A stretch of DNA of 64,000 bases from assembly GCA_019914945.1 (NCBI GenBank), contig CM034111.1, forward strand, positions 6,882,001 through 6,946,000. Direction: 5' to 3'. This DNA comes from Typha latifolia (lineage: Eukaryota > Streptophyta > Magnoliopsida > Poales > Typhaceae). Below the pieces are notes generated by a model, which did not search any database, was not told the origin of the DNA, and was given only the letters and a program-made list of their open reading frames with translations. Shown in pieces: positions 12,241 to 25,600 of the stretch (its first letter is position 1; every line of letters starts with the position of its first letter). The translations under genes and the position numbers were made by a program.

Positions 12241-12869
12241 AGATATATCCTCTGAAAGACCTTTTCACATCTTCCTGACGGAACAGTTGCCGCTGCATTT
12301 TTTTCCAACATGCTTAAATTAGCAAAATATTCTTCATATCAATAAACCATCTCCATGCTTGATGTGTCTCCTATATTCCAGCAAAAACTAGGCTATGATT
12401 TATGAATAGGCCCTCGATAGACCACTGCATCCGTATTTTATGAACTTTGGATCAGCCACTATGACGGAACGTGATGGCTAAGCGAAGCTCTGAGACTAAA
12501 CTGATGTAGGACAGATATAAGATAACAAGGGATTCATGGAAGAAGATCAAAGATGAGAAAAAAAGTTAAGAGTCAAATAGAAAAACAAGAAAAGAACATA
12601 AGGAAAAAAAAGAGTCAGATCTAAAATATAATTTAAAAAAAATGTTTGTATGAACTGCTACAGTACCTTACTCTATCACTGCTGTAGTGCCCACGGCATG
12701 GTTGCTAACTGCAACCCCAAAAAGATCTTCTGGTTTTCAGTAGTGAATAGTCAAATAAAACATAGCAAGGAAAAGGATATGTAGAGAAGAAAGAGAATAA
12801 CCCAGGAAGAAAAGAAGAAAGAGAGGAAAGAATTAGAACAATTGACTAGATATAAGGGATAAATATCGT

Positions 12870-13290
12870 CTCATAGAATCACACTGAAGGATTGGCATCA
12901 TATTCAATGCTTGACCTGAACGAAAGAGAAACCAACATTTTTTCTTTATTTCTTTGACGCAAAACCATAACTATCATTACAAAAGGCCCATATCTTGTTC
13001 TTTTAATAATGGGTGGATAAGAAATCGTAAAGTCTCACATTCCTAGCTTGATTAAGGCAAAAAAGACTTTACCCATATATGCACCAATAAGAACTAACCA
13101 ACTACTTATTGACCTGAAAAGCCTTAATTTGACCGTAAAGCCGGCCCAAATATAGAAGTTATGAAAATACATACAAATTGATAATTAGCCTAAATGAGCT
13201 TTAATCCTAACTAGACTTTGACTCAACAAAAATACCCCAAGACTATCTATGAACTCTCTAATCTGAAGACGTTCTTCAGATTTTATGCTC
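12870..13290. repeat. Repeat K copy 2
   Basis: It matches 9776-10030 plus 10835-10945 as a continuous sequence, so it shows the uninterrupted form of the repeat. It ends about 200 bp before visible HMA1 exon 1. Confidence 0.6.
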
Positions 13291-13499
13291 CTTCATCTTT
13301 TGTCCTCTTTTTTATCCATTGGGTTTGTTATGCAGTCTTTTTATTTTTCCATCCATTAAGTTTCTTATTAAGGTTTATTACTCGCCTTATATTATACAAT
13401 GTAAATCTGTTTTAGTTCTGGTATTTTCAAGGATCCTTTGTTCATGTGTATGGTTTGCATATTTTCACCTCACAATTTGACAAATCATATTTTGATTAG

Positions 13500-13646
13500 G
13501 CTGTGCCAGTTGATGGGGAAGTTTTCCAAGGGTCATCTACAGTTACTATTGAACATCTTACCGGTGAAACAAAGCCACTAGAAAGAAAGGTTGGAGATAC
13601 TATTCCTGGAGGTGCTAGAAACTTGGAAGGAATGATGATTATTAAG
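13500..13646 (+). CDS. HMA1: HMA1 visible exon 1: actuator domain with TGE
   Basis: The exon follows TTTGATTAG, starts in phase 0 and ends in AAG before GTATGG, giving 49 residues beginning AVPVDGEV. It holds EHLTGETKP, the TGE loop of the actuator domain that helps dephosphorylate the pump, and ends in [13 protein letters not shown]. In HMA1 homologues the residues before this point end in a conserved VGTGE; no such exon is visible upstream. Confidence 0.93.
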
Positions 13647-16600
13647 GTATGGAAGAATATTTCATGGCAACTAATGATGCCACTGCTTGACTTATCCATT
13701 GTTTGATTTCTTTAGCAATGCTAAGTATAGACAATGCCATCTTTTTATCTATTGTTTCTTTTGTCTATCATTTTGCTTCTTAGTAACACTAGTTTTTCCT
13801 TCTTTGGACATAATTAGTTCAAATCTTTTTGTCAACTCTATTTTTGCCTCCAAATTTTGTTGCCCTTAAACAATTGAGACCTTGAACTTTTTAGCAAGCT
13901 AAGTGGTCAAAATTTACATGTAGTGTAAATCTTTTTATTCATGTATGTCTACTGTACCAATAGATTGCTTTGCTGGTTGATACAATCGACACAGGTCGAT
14001 ATGTATTGTGTTAGTGAATTATCAACATTGATACAAAGGGAGTATCTTGATACTCCTTCATGGCCACTTATGCTGGTGTGTGCCATTAGGAATTGAATGT
14101 ACCATTTTTTAAACAAACATAATTTGAAGTCTCACTTCTTTGTATTTTAGTACTTAATCTATATAAATTATATTTAAAATTTTAGAAATCCAAGAGAAAT
14201 TTTAATTTTCCGCAAGTTATTTTCCTTAACAAATTGGTTCCAAATTTTTTTTGTGGAAAGATCATTAGATTAGAATCTAGGGAAATTTGTATATAACACC
14301 CTACTTTCTAATGTAATTGTGGTTTACACCCTGGATTTTTACTATTTACAAATTGAGCCCTATAATTTAGTGAATATGTGTAGAAAATACTCTATGTTAG
14401 ATTTGAATTAACACTGTGAAAATATTTAATCACAATTTTAGCAAATTAAATAATTCAATAAATATTTAATTTCAATTTCAGCAAATATTTAATCTCAATT
14501 TTAGCAAATTAAATAATTCAGCAAATATTTAATCTCAATTTCAGAAAATTAAATAATTCAATAGATATTTAATTTTAATTTCAGAAAATATTTAATCTCA
14601 ATTTCAGCAAATTAAATAATTCAGCAAATATTCAATCTCAATTTTAGCAAATAATTCAGCAGATATTTAATTTCAATTTCAGCAAATTAAATAATTCAGC
14701 AAATATTTAATCATAATTTCAGAAAATTAAATAATTCAGCCAATATTTAGTTACAATTTTAGTAAATTCAGCAAAGAACAATTTGGATTTTAAAGAGTTA
14801 TTTTGTAGAAAAAAAAATCAGTAAAGAGAAGAAAAAGAAGAGATTAGAGAGAAGAACATCAAAAGAAGAAGAGATTAGAGAGAGACATAAATTATGAAAA
14901 CGAAGAGATTAGAGAGAGAGAGAAAGAAAACAAAAAAAATGAAAAATTATGATGCAGTGAAGGAGAAGGAGAAGAAGAAAGATAGAAGAAAAAAGAGAGA
15001 GTAAAAAAATTAAAAAACTGAGAGAAAAAATTTAATAAAATTATAAAATTATATACCGGAGTTCGTCAGAGTTTGCCAGAACTAGGAGTTCACCGGAGTT
15101 TTCGTCGGAGCTAGATCTCTCCGTTAGAATTTAGAAAGAGTGTGAGGGTTGGAACTTTGAAGAAAATGAGAAAGATGAGTGAAAGAGAGAAAGAGAGAAA
15201 GAGAGAGAAAGAGTGAGAAAAAAAAAAGTTAAAGTTGTCTGGCTTGGCTTGGGGACATCAATGATTGATGTCCTCGGGTCGGATCCGGTTCAGATTCATA
15301 ATGGATCTGACCCAGTTTAACTAAAATAGGCTGATCTCGATTCGGACCAGCTGATCCGACGAACCTTGGTTTTAAAGTGCAAAAATAAAAAGATAAAAAT
15401 AGAAAACCTGTGTCAACCAGCACTGGGCATACTGACCGGTATAGATAACCTAGTCGATATCGTTTATGGTGTAATAGCTCTACATCAAGAAATTTAATCT
15501 ATAAATTCTATGTGTAATTTATGTTGGATTTAAGTTTTCAGTGCTCAGCTAAAAGGGAATATTCTATCTGTTATGTTTTCAACTCTTTCACAATATGTTC
15601 ATATAGTGCTATTTCAATAATTTCCAAGATATTTATTTCCATTTAATTTACCATTTGTAGGTGACAAAGTCATGGGAGCATTCAACATTAAATAAAATTG
15701 TGCAGTTAGCTGAGGAAGGTCAACTAAACAAACCAAAGCTACAACGATGGCTAGATGAGTTTGGTGAATATTACGGCAGAGCAGTTGTAGCTATATCTTT
15801 AGTTATAGCTCTTCTTGGACCGTTTCTTTTTAAATGGCCCTTCATTGGCAACTCAGGTTTCCTACTAGACAATTATTTTGCTCTGTTCAATTTAGTTTGT
15901 TAATTTTTGGATTGTCAATTACAACCTATCTAGACTTTATTGTGGATATCCTGTTTACTATAAAGGATGTGGGCATCTGCGTAAGTTGCAAACTCAAATA
16001 AATGTAGTATCATTCAGCATATTGATTTTTCATTTCATATGTTCGTGACTCATGATGCTACATGGAAATCAACTGTATGATCCACCCAAAAAGCTAAAAT
16101 AGCAGGAAACTTTTTTGGGAGAAAACTGGCATTGACATCTATTGATATGCTTTGGAAAAATATGCAGATAACATTCACATAATCTTGCTTGTGCCCTCCA
16201 GAACTTGCTCTCCGTGAAAAGGAATTATATGTTGGTAAGATGAAAAGGAGCAATAAATTGATCTATTGATTTTTGTGCCAGTCTGAAGGTTTCCAAACTT
16301 GCACAACTTTCTTTAGGTAGATAATAGATTCATAATGACACTGAAGGCATAGCCTGTTCTCTCCTGCAACTAACAGAATATGACCTAATATAGTAATATT
16401 ACTGTCTCCACTGTTACTTGCATCTTTTTGTTTTTTATATTTTGATAAAGCCAATCAGTACAAGACTTCCAAGTTCCAGACAATGTCTTCCAACTTGTAC
16501 TGGAAAATGGACAGTGCATTAAGTTGATCACTCTGCACAGAAGAATTAAAGAACTTGATAATGTGACCAAATTGATTACGTCTACAAAATTTCTGCTGGT

Positions 16601-19600
16601 TATGAGCCTAAACATATGAAAGCTTTCATATGTTATCTAACAATTGTACAAAATTCCTCTCTACTTTTATTAAAAATGGTGTATGTGCTACAGATGCAGT
16701 TTTTTCTTCCTTTTCTTTTATTACAGTGACATTGTTATATTATATATAATCCTCGACATTGTGTCATTTTATCCTCATATGTTGAGCTGGAGGTCTAAAT
16801 GACTTTTCCATGAATGTGACTTCCTTGCAGTCTCCAGGGGTTCTGTTTACCGTGCCTTAGGGCTTATGGTTGCAGCATCTCCATGTGCATTGGCTGTTGC
16901 TCCTTTAGCATATGCTACTGCAATCAGTGCATGTGCAAATAAGGTAATTGGCTATAGCTCATTTTAATAATATCTTTAATTTCTGAATAACTGCTACTTC
17001 TTCAGCTGATCTTCCACTAGAAAAATATCAACATCTGCTGTTATCAACTAATGATGGTTAGTTGTTTAGTCTTTAAACCAATTTTCTTCTTAAATTACTG
17101 TTTATTTCTTTGTTATTCTATTAGCAAATTCAGTAATTTTTTAAAATAATATGGACAAAATTAAGCATGGAAATGCATTTGAATTTCAATTAAATTTGCT
17201 CTATTGATAAATGAAGTTGCTCAGGTTTACTTTAATGATGCTCCTAGGAGAACTACTTTGGAGCTCATTCCTTTAGCCTCTAGGACATTCGCATGAGACC
17301 ACATAGCTTTGATACCAAATTGATGTGTGATAAGTGAAGACTGGGACCCACAAATTAAGGTTCACAGCAAAGGGTAGTATTAGAACAACAAGTTCAGGTT
17401 TGAACTTTTAAATGTTAATAAGGATTGTTTTGTGTGGATTTTAGTGCCGGGAGTTGGTTTGACACTAGATTTTGTTTTGAGATGAAGTATGCTAGCTTCC
17501 GGATAGCTGGTTTAGGATAATAGCTGCAAGATACGGTCCAAGTCTGGATTGAGCCCGAGTCCAAGTTAGCCTGTGTCCATGAATTGTAGGAATTTACAGT
17601 CTGCGCAGTTCAGGGAGAGTAATCAGCAAATATTCATATGATATCCAAAAAATATGAAATTAGATGGATTAGATCAAGGATGTCATTATCTATGTTTTCC
17701 GTATTTGGACTTTCTACTGTTTTAGATTCTATCTAGGGTAGAACTGCAATCAAATCTAAGGCAGAGACAAAAGTTGGATGAATATGATTAATTCTTAGTT
17801 TGTTTTAGCTGCCTCAGGGCTCTTTATTTTTTTTCCTATAAATATGGCCTTATGGCTTGTAACCCTAGGCATGAAATGGAATGATGAATTGAGTTGATTT
17901 AAATATTTAATCTTCTCTCCAACTCTCTCATCTGTGGATTCCCCCCTCTTGTCCCTCTCAGCCCTAGCCGTCTCTACCACCCATATGACTTTTTTCCTTT
18001 CCTTGGCCGTCGTTGGCTTATCATAGCTGCCGCCAGCCATCTACCCACAAGGCCAACTCCCTCACACGCTAGCCACCATCTAGCCGAGAGCCTCACTACC
18101 ATTGTCTCTCCTCCCTTCCTTTTCTTGCTTGCCCATCTATCCACCCGGTTTTCATCACTGCACATCTAGAATTTCTAGTAGTCTACAAGGTTACGACCCT
18201 CTATAATTGGGCCAAATTTGAAAGTGCCTCATTGAACTTTCATTAGTGTCACTTAACTCATTTTAGTAATAATTTATTGGAATTTGCAACTATTATTTTT
18301 TTTGTCCAAAACTATCACTGAAGGTAATTTTTTATTAGAACTGTTAAAACTTTTGACAGTTTGCAGCATATTATCTCTTTTTGAAAATTTAAAATGCCCA
18401 GAATGTAAATTTAGAATGTAAATAAAAGAAGTGTAAGACAAAATGATTTTCACAAAAGCTTGTTTTTCTAGTTAGTTGTTGTAAAACAAAAAAAGCATTT
18501 TGGTCTTTCTATATTAAAATTTATGTCTGTCAGGTAGTTGCATATAGGTTAGAACTATAAGGGTTAACAAAAAATTAAAGTCCAAGGAGACACTCTAAAT
18601 TTTGGCCTAACTATAGGGGTGAAAATTGTATTTGGTATTTTGTGTGCTTTTGGATGCATTGCATATTGAGACAATATGGTAAATTGGAAATTACTGAATG
18701 TGCAACTCGTTGCCTCCAATTTTTGTTGCTTATCAATGAGCTGAATTAAGGTCAACTACAAATTGCAATAAACATTGTCTTGATCATCACCATTGTATCA
18801 TTTGCAGTGGATGAGTTTGCCTTGATTAGAACCACTGCGTAATTTTCTTTATTAGAGTTGATCTGTTTTGATCACTTGTAGGATTTTATTCCTAATGTTG
18901 TGAAGGAAAGAAGTCTTGAATCCATAATGTTTAGTTGCCATGTTGTAGGTCCAAGGTAAGCTCACATTGCTGCAAGAACTGCATCGTACAACTCCATCTT
19001 TGTAACCTTATCGAAAATAAAAGCTGCATTGTAAATTGATCTATTGCATCACTCAACCATAGTCATTTAATTGGGCCAGGTGATATGGATATCTTTATTT
19101 TCCATCATTGTGACCTGAAATTCTGTAATTTTCTTCTTATCAAATGTCAATCAACAGTTCTCATAACCTATAATCTTATTAGAGGATTTGACCTTTATTT
19201 TTCTTTTCTAGATGGATCTCTAACTTTGCCTTCCTTGCTTCGAAGAGGATGTTTGTGTATTCATATTTTTAATTTGTGTTGTTGGCTTTGTTTATCACGG
19301 TTCAGTTCCCTTTTTATGTCTTAGCTTAAATCTGTGATAAGGCGTAGTGTGTATTATTTTCCTGTGATGCCATTAGATTCTTCAAAATTTGAACCATATC
19401 TTATTAGAAGTTTTGCAATATATCTAGAATTAGGATGTTTTGTGAAGCTAAAATATGCAATTGAGGAGATCAACTTCATCTACATTACTGTGTTTCAAAT
19501 ACATTTCGTAGATGATCATCCACTTACTAGGTTTCAAATTTCCTATGTCAGAAAGCTGCTCTTTCTGAAGGTTATATTGCACATTTGGAATTGTGTGTTA

Positions 19601-22600
19601 TGTTTCCTTCTTCTCTGTAGGGTGTTTTGCTGAAGGGTGGGAATGTACTAGATGCCCTTGCTGCTTGTCAATCAATTGCATTTGATAAAACTGGTACACT
19701 AACAACAGGGAAGCTTATGTGTAAAGCAATCGAGCCCATTCATGGACATTCTGAAATGGAGAGTAGATCTGAAGACGCATCTTGTTGTGTCCCTAACTGT
19801 GAAAGAGAAGCTCTAGCTGTAGCGGCAGCCATGGAGAAAGGAACTACGCATCCTATTGGCAGGTAAAGTTTAAGCACGTAAACTTCTTCCTGATTGATTT
19901 ATAGTTAGGATTAGCAGGACATGTTACTAGGTAATAAACAAACCCTGAATTAGACAAATGAACTTCTTCTTTTCCTTAATGCTTAAAATGCATCTTCTAC
20001 TCTCGACTATAAATATCTGTATATTTGATTATCTGATGCTCTTTCTTCAGGTTATAAGCCTGCTTACTGTTTAGGTGTTTTTAGATGAAGATCTCAAAAT
20101 TTCATTGCCTACTTAAGAATTGTGCTTTCCACTTATTCTGACAACTGCACGATGAACAGAGCTGTTTTAGATCACACTCTAGGGAAAGTTCTTCCAGAGG
20201 TTGCAGTTGAAAGTTTCGAGTGTTTACCCGGTAGAGGTCTTGTTGCAACTCTCGCAAGGAAGGTAGGGAGTCTATGCTATCTAAATGATCTTTGTATTTG
20301 TTTTTCTCAATTCCATTCTGTACAATAAACACGTAATATTGGTTTTCTATCAAATCAACTGAAATGATATGGAAAATTGCCTTCTTCTTTAAAGAAAAAG
20401 AACCAGTGTGGGTATGATGGTAATATACCATAATTTCGTAACAGATTTTGCATATCTCTATGACTGTATGTTCATTCTGACCATGATTTTTAATTGTTAT
20501 TAATCTGTCTCAATCTAATTTAGTGGCATTACTCTTGAATCCTTTTGTCAACAGGATCCACTTTCCTCACCTTGATGGTCTGCCCTTCTTCTCACACCAT
20601 GTCTTCTAAATGAAGAGGCATGATAAATTGAGAAACTAATCCTTTTTCTCTTATCTGAGAAAAGGTCAGATTTTACTCTTAGTTGCACGAATGGCCAGAC
20701 GAGCATAGACTAGCCAATTTTTTAAGTACATATTCGTGCAGTCAGATTATTCATAATTTAGTTCCAAGCTCCAGTTACTGATTGAGATACAGCATGGGGT
20801 TCACCTACTAAGAAGAAAAGAATATCATACTGCATTTTCTCATTCTGTTTCTTTGTTATTCCTAGGAGACTTATATGTGATAATTGGCCCCAATTAATTA
20901 ATAATTATAGAATTTGAAAGGAGTTACTCAGATGAACTCAAAGAAAAAAAAAACATCACGCAAGAGACCTACTTATTTTCTTAACTGATTTTATAGTGAA
21001 CTATAGATATTTTCTTTCCGTTTACAAGTTTCCTTGGATTGCTACTTGAGAATGCTTCTTAAGTAAACTATGATTAACATGAACCTTTCGTTTTCTGCCT
21101 GATGGAGTTCAAGTAGCTAGCTGTACTATCTTATTTCATAGTTTTAGTGAATGAAATGTGAGAATTTGAGAAATACAGTTACCTTTAGAAGTTCAGATTG
21201 TTTAGTTACCTTGTTCGCTTGAAGCAATTCACTTTTCTTGGATCATGATGATTGTGATATTGAAATATCATTTAACTTTAACTATTAATTCAACTCAATT
21301 TGATTATCATACTTTTCGAAGTTAATTGCTTTTTCTGTCCTGTTTGGATTGAGTTTGTGACTGGAAGTACAATAGCAAGTGTAATACTTTTTTCAATTTA
21401 TATGACTGTTTGGATTGAAAATGCAATTATGCCAAACCCATATTGTGATTAGCTTGACACTGGCCTATCTCTTTTAACAGCCAGGAAATGGTGACAATGA
21501 GCCTTTGAATGCATCACTTGGTTCGGTGGAGTACATTGTTTCTTTATGCAAATCTAATGATGATTCTGAAAGAATAAAAAATGCAGTAAAGGCATCTGCC
21601 TATGGTCCTAATTTTATTCAAGCCGCTCTATGTGTCAATAGAAAGGTAAGATACGCCTTCAATTCAATCTTATATTTTGAATATGATCTCATTTGTATTA
21701 ATTTTCTCTAATATGAAATAAAAACCTGCTACTTTGAGCTCTTCATGATAATGGATTTACTTCTATGTTAACATGCTGAAAGCTGTCAATTATGATTGAT
21801 GCACTATAGAGCATGGATGCGGATAGCCGGATACCAGATATGGATAAAGGAATATGACAAATCCTTAAAAGATAGGATACAAATATGGCAAGGATAGAAC
21901 AATAAATAAATTAATAAACTATATTTGCAATCTATTGTCAACCAACGTAATATATGGCAAAAAAATGCATATCATTCAATCAATAATAAGCTATTCATAG
22001 CACCAAAATAGTGCCAAAGTTCATAAAGAAAGTCACTAACCATGTTCCATCATTACATAATATATATACTAAGTTCATACGCCATGCCACCAAATGACCA
22101 AAAGTGCTCGGACAAATAAAACTAGAAGAGTCATTGCTACTAAATTGATCATTCATTTTATTCGTTAACTTCCTCATTCTTGCCCTCATTGCCATCATTG
22201 GTGAATACAACACTCCTAAATCTGGTTCATCAAGTGAGAGCTTGACAATTTCTAACACATCCTCTCTATTGAACGAAACAAATGCATCTCCCCTCAACAT
22301 CCCACATCTTGGTCAATTCCTTTACAACATGATGATGACCATGACTATCCAAGTAAATCGAGTGCCAAATTTTAAGGTGTTGGTGCGCAAGCACTATGGA
22401 TAAGCCACCACTTCTTTGATTCAATAGCTTCTTTATCTTCAATGGAGTCATTATCTTGAAATCCTCGGTGACGGTTCAGAAATTAGCATACTCATCATTC
22501 ATAAGTCTTTTCTCTAAATATGGAAATAACATTTTTAAAGATTTATTTGTCATACGAGAGATCCTTAAGTCTTGTGCGGAGGAGTATAGTTTGGATCCTC

Positions 22601-25600
22601 TCCAATCCAAGATCCCCTATAGTACATAGTAAGACAAACACCCAAATAAGTTACATAAAAGAACCAAAGGAAACTATGTAAATTATTTTAGGATATTGAT
22701 GTTACCTTGGATTCAAACTGTGCTAAACAATGAAGAGGTATATTAATGCGGACATCAATGACATATTACATGAGCACATGTATTAGTGTAGTTTCTTCTT
22801 TAGAAAATTAGTCTTAAGTCAATTATTTTTATTATATATTTGCTATATATGGTGTTTAAGGTTATATTTGCTTTTTTTGCAATTGTTTAGGGTGTGATTT
22901 GCTTATTGTTATGTAGGCTGTCTTTGTACAAAATGATGATAGGTTAGTGAAGAAATCAAATTTTTTTGAGATTTATTTCCAATGTGAGTTTTGGTGTGAA
23001 ACTCTAGTTGCGAATGAAGGTGTGAAACCACATTCATTTTCTCTTCCTAACCATCATCATTCCTAGAATCCTAATTATCCTATTGTTTCACATTATTTTA
23101 GTATTAGAATAATGATTTTTAGGATTTGAATCTTCTCCAAACCATCATTTTCTCTCTCCATCACCTATTAATTTACCTGTGTTACCTATCTTCCCCAACC
23201 TTTATCACCATTTTCACTAGGTATAGATGGCCCATCTTTCAGGTTTTTTGCCGCTTTACACTTGTCATTCGTTCGATACTTGCATCACGAATGCCATTCC
23301 ATTATGAACTCTACCACGTTTGTATGAGGATATCACTATTGTGGAGGAACGAGAACAAATCATCATTACGAAATTGCGAAGCCAGATTGGGTCAGTCTGA
23401 TACGATTCGGACTTCACTGATGTCGTCTCGAGCATGGATTCTCTTTAGGAGTGTCTTTGTTTCTTGTTTTAATGTTTAATTTCCAAGAAAATAAGTTTTA
23501 TGTAAGTTGTGTTCAAATGCAGGTGGAGTGAATTCGAATGCAGTTGTGAACGCGGTTGTGAACGGGTTGTGAGAGTGTGCATTGTGCGTTCAAACGCCCC
23601 GTTCGAACGCACTGTGAACGCCTGCATCGCGTTCGCAAATCCAGAGAATGGGAAACAGGCACGTTTGATCGCACGTTCGAACGCCTGCATCGCGTTCGCA
23701 AATCCAGAGAAGAGCGAACTCGGTGCGTTCGAACGCGGTCGGTGAAATTGTATTGTTTATGGTTAATTTTGAGTTGTTTGGTTAGCCTCTAAAAGGGATG
23801 TGGATGGCAACCAAAAGATTATTTGATTATTGAAGAATTGAGTTTTGCCTTGCCTCTTTCATCTTCTTTGCTCTCGTTCTCTCAATCGATTGGCCAATCA
23901 CCCTTAGACCCTTAGGGGTGGCCCTCTCCTCCTCCTTCTTTTAATCTATCCAACACTTGCCTTAACTCTTTCATCAACCATAACCTTTCCATCACCACTT
24001 TTCACCGGTGCCACCCCACAAACGCCGATCCACCTCCAACCACCATCATCCTAGGATCTCGTGCCTCCATCCACGGGGCCTAAACAGACCACCCTGACGT
24101 TCGTCCACTAATCGGACGATATCTCGAGATCCCCACATCCGATTGGCCTGAAACTTGATTTGTTGGAAAACTTTTTTCTGGGGCTACAACATATCCAAAT
24201 TTCACATCGATCCGATGGTGGCATCTTTCAGGATCTTATTTCAAAGTTCCGTGCTAGATCTAGTCCAGATCAAAGAATTGGAAGAGATCGAACCTTAGCC
24301 TAAGGGAAAATCGTACCAAGTTTGGTATCAGAGCCACCATTCCTCGGGCAAGCACTTCCTTCTTCTTTGTCATAGACTCCAATAGTCCATCACCAAAATC
24401 AACCTTCTTCTTTGTCATATACTCCCCATAGCTAGCAATTTCTCTACCGACGTTGTCGTCGCCAACAGTGCTCTCCACCGACGCTAACATCGCCAGAATC
24501 TCTCTCCACCATCTTTTCTCATCCTCATAATCGGTGGTCTTTCTAAAACTGAGAACAAGTCTTGACATTAGGAAGATTTGGGTTGAAACTCTAACTTGAG
24601 GGTGAAGGTATGAAACTTATCTCTAAGCATGATGATTTTGGCTTGACTAAAGTGACTTGGAATGGTAAAAGCCTGACAGGCTAAAGCAGTACGAGGAAAG
24701 TCTCAATTTTCTACTCAAAGTCACTGAGGACAAGTCTTATCATTAGACAAACTTAGGTAAGAAACCCTTGTTTAAAGGTGGAGATGTGAAACCTATCCCT
24801 AAATTTGATGATATTTCGCTTGAATGAAGTGACTTGGAGTGTCAAGAAACTGTGGGACTGGAGCAATATGAATAATGCAAAGGACACTCGATAGAGTTTA
24901 GTTCTCTCCCTCTCGGGGAGAATGATGCGGACATCAATAACATTACATGGGCACATGTATCAGTGCAATTTCTCCTTTAAGAAATTAGTCTTAAATCAAT
25001 TATTTTTATTATATATTTACTATTTATGGTGTTTAAAAAGGTTATATTTGCTTTTTTGTAATTATTTAGGGCGTTATTTGCTTATTGTCATTTGTAAGGT
25101 CTATATATAGGTCATTTTTTTACTCAATCGGGTTTAATGAAGAAATAATTTTTTTTGAGATTTATTTCCAATGTGAGTTTTGGGTGTGAAACCCTAGTTG
25201 AGAATGGAGGTGTCAAACCCCATTCATTTTCTCTTTCTTTCACCGTCATCACTCTTAGAATCCTAACGGTCCCATTGTTTCACATCATTTTGGTGTTAGA
25301 GCTAGGTTTTTTAGGATTCAAATCTTCTCCAAATCACCATCTCTCTCAGTTGCCCATTAATTTACCTATGCTACCTATCATCCCCAACTTTTATCACTAT
25401 TTCCACTGGGTATAGATTGGCCCACCTTCTATGCCTCTCTACAATTGTCCTTCATTTGATACTTGCATTACGAATGCTTGATCATCACGAACCTATCACA
25501 TTTGCATGAAGAGATCACCGTTGTGGACGAACGAGAAGAACCAGTCATCATTACGAGAAGAACCAGTGATCATCAGAATATGGTGACTATTTATGTAAGG

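Larger units (their letters stand above)
9597..13499. other. Repeat-rich stretch before visible exon 1
   Basis: No HMA1 exon is recognisable here. It holds repeat K copy 1 (about 9776-10030 with its tail at about 10835-10945), a hAT-type MITE (10100-10564), an unrecognised minus-strand coding remnant (11105-12240) and repeat K copy 2 (about 12870-13290). The rest is AT-rich sequence in which nothing specific is seen. If HMA1 is complete, all of this is intron. Confidence 0.6.
13647..15660 (+). other. HMA1 intron between exons 1 and 2
   Basis: 2014 bp. It contains a T-rich stretch, the AT-rich tandem array at 14409-14775, and a purine-rich segment with repeat H copy 2 (about 14776-15410). No coding sequence is seen. 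Confidence 0.75.

Noticed and set aside
13218..13415. 65-codon plus-strand frame just before visible HMA1 exon 1, considered as the preceding exon.
   Set aside because: It overlaps the end of repeat K, does not encode the conserved VGTGE-type end and has no suitable donor.
19085..19633. Two plus-strand frames of 79 and 99 codons before HMA1 exon 4.
   Set aside because: They lie in the intron, end at or cross the exon-4 acceptor in a different frame, and show no conserved domain.
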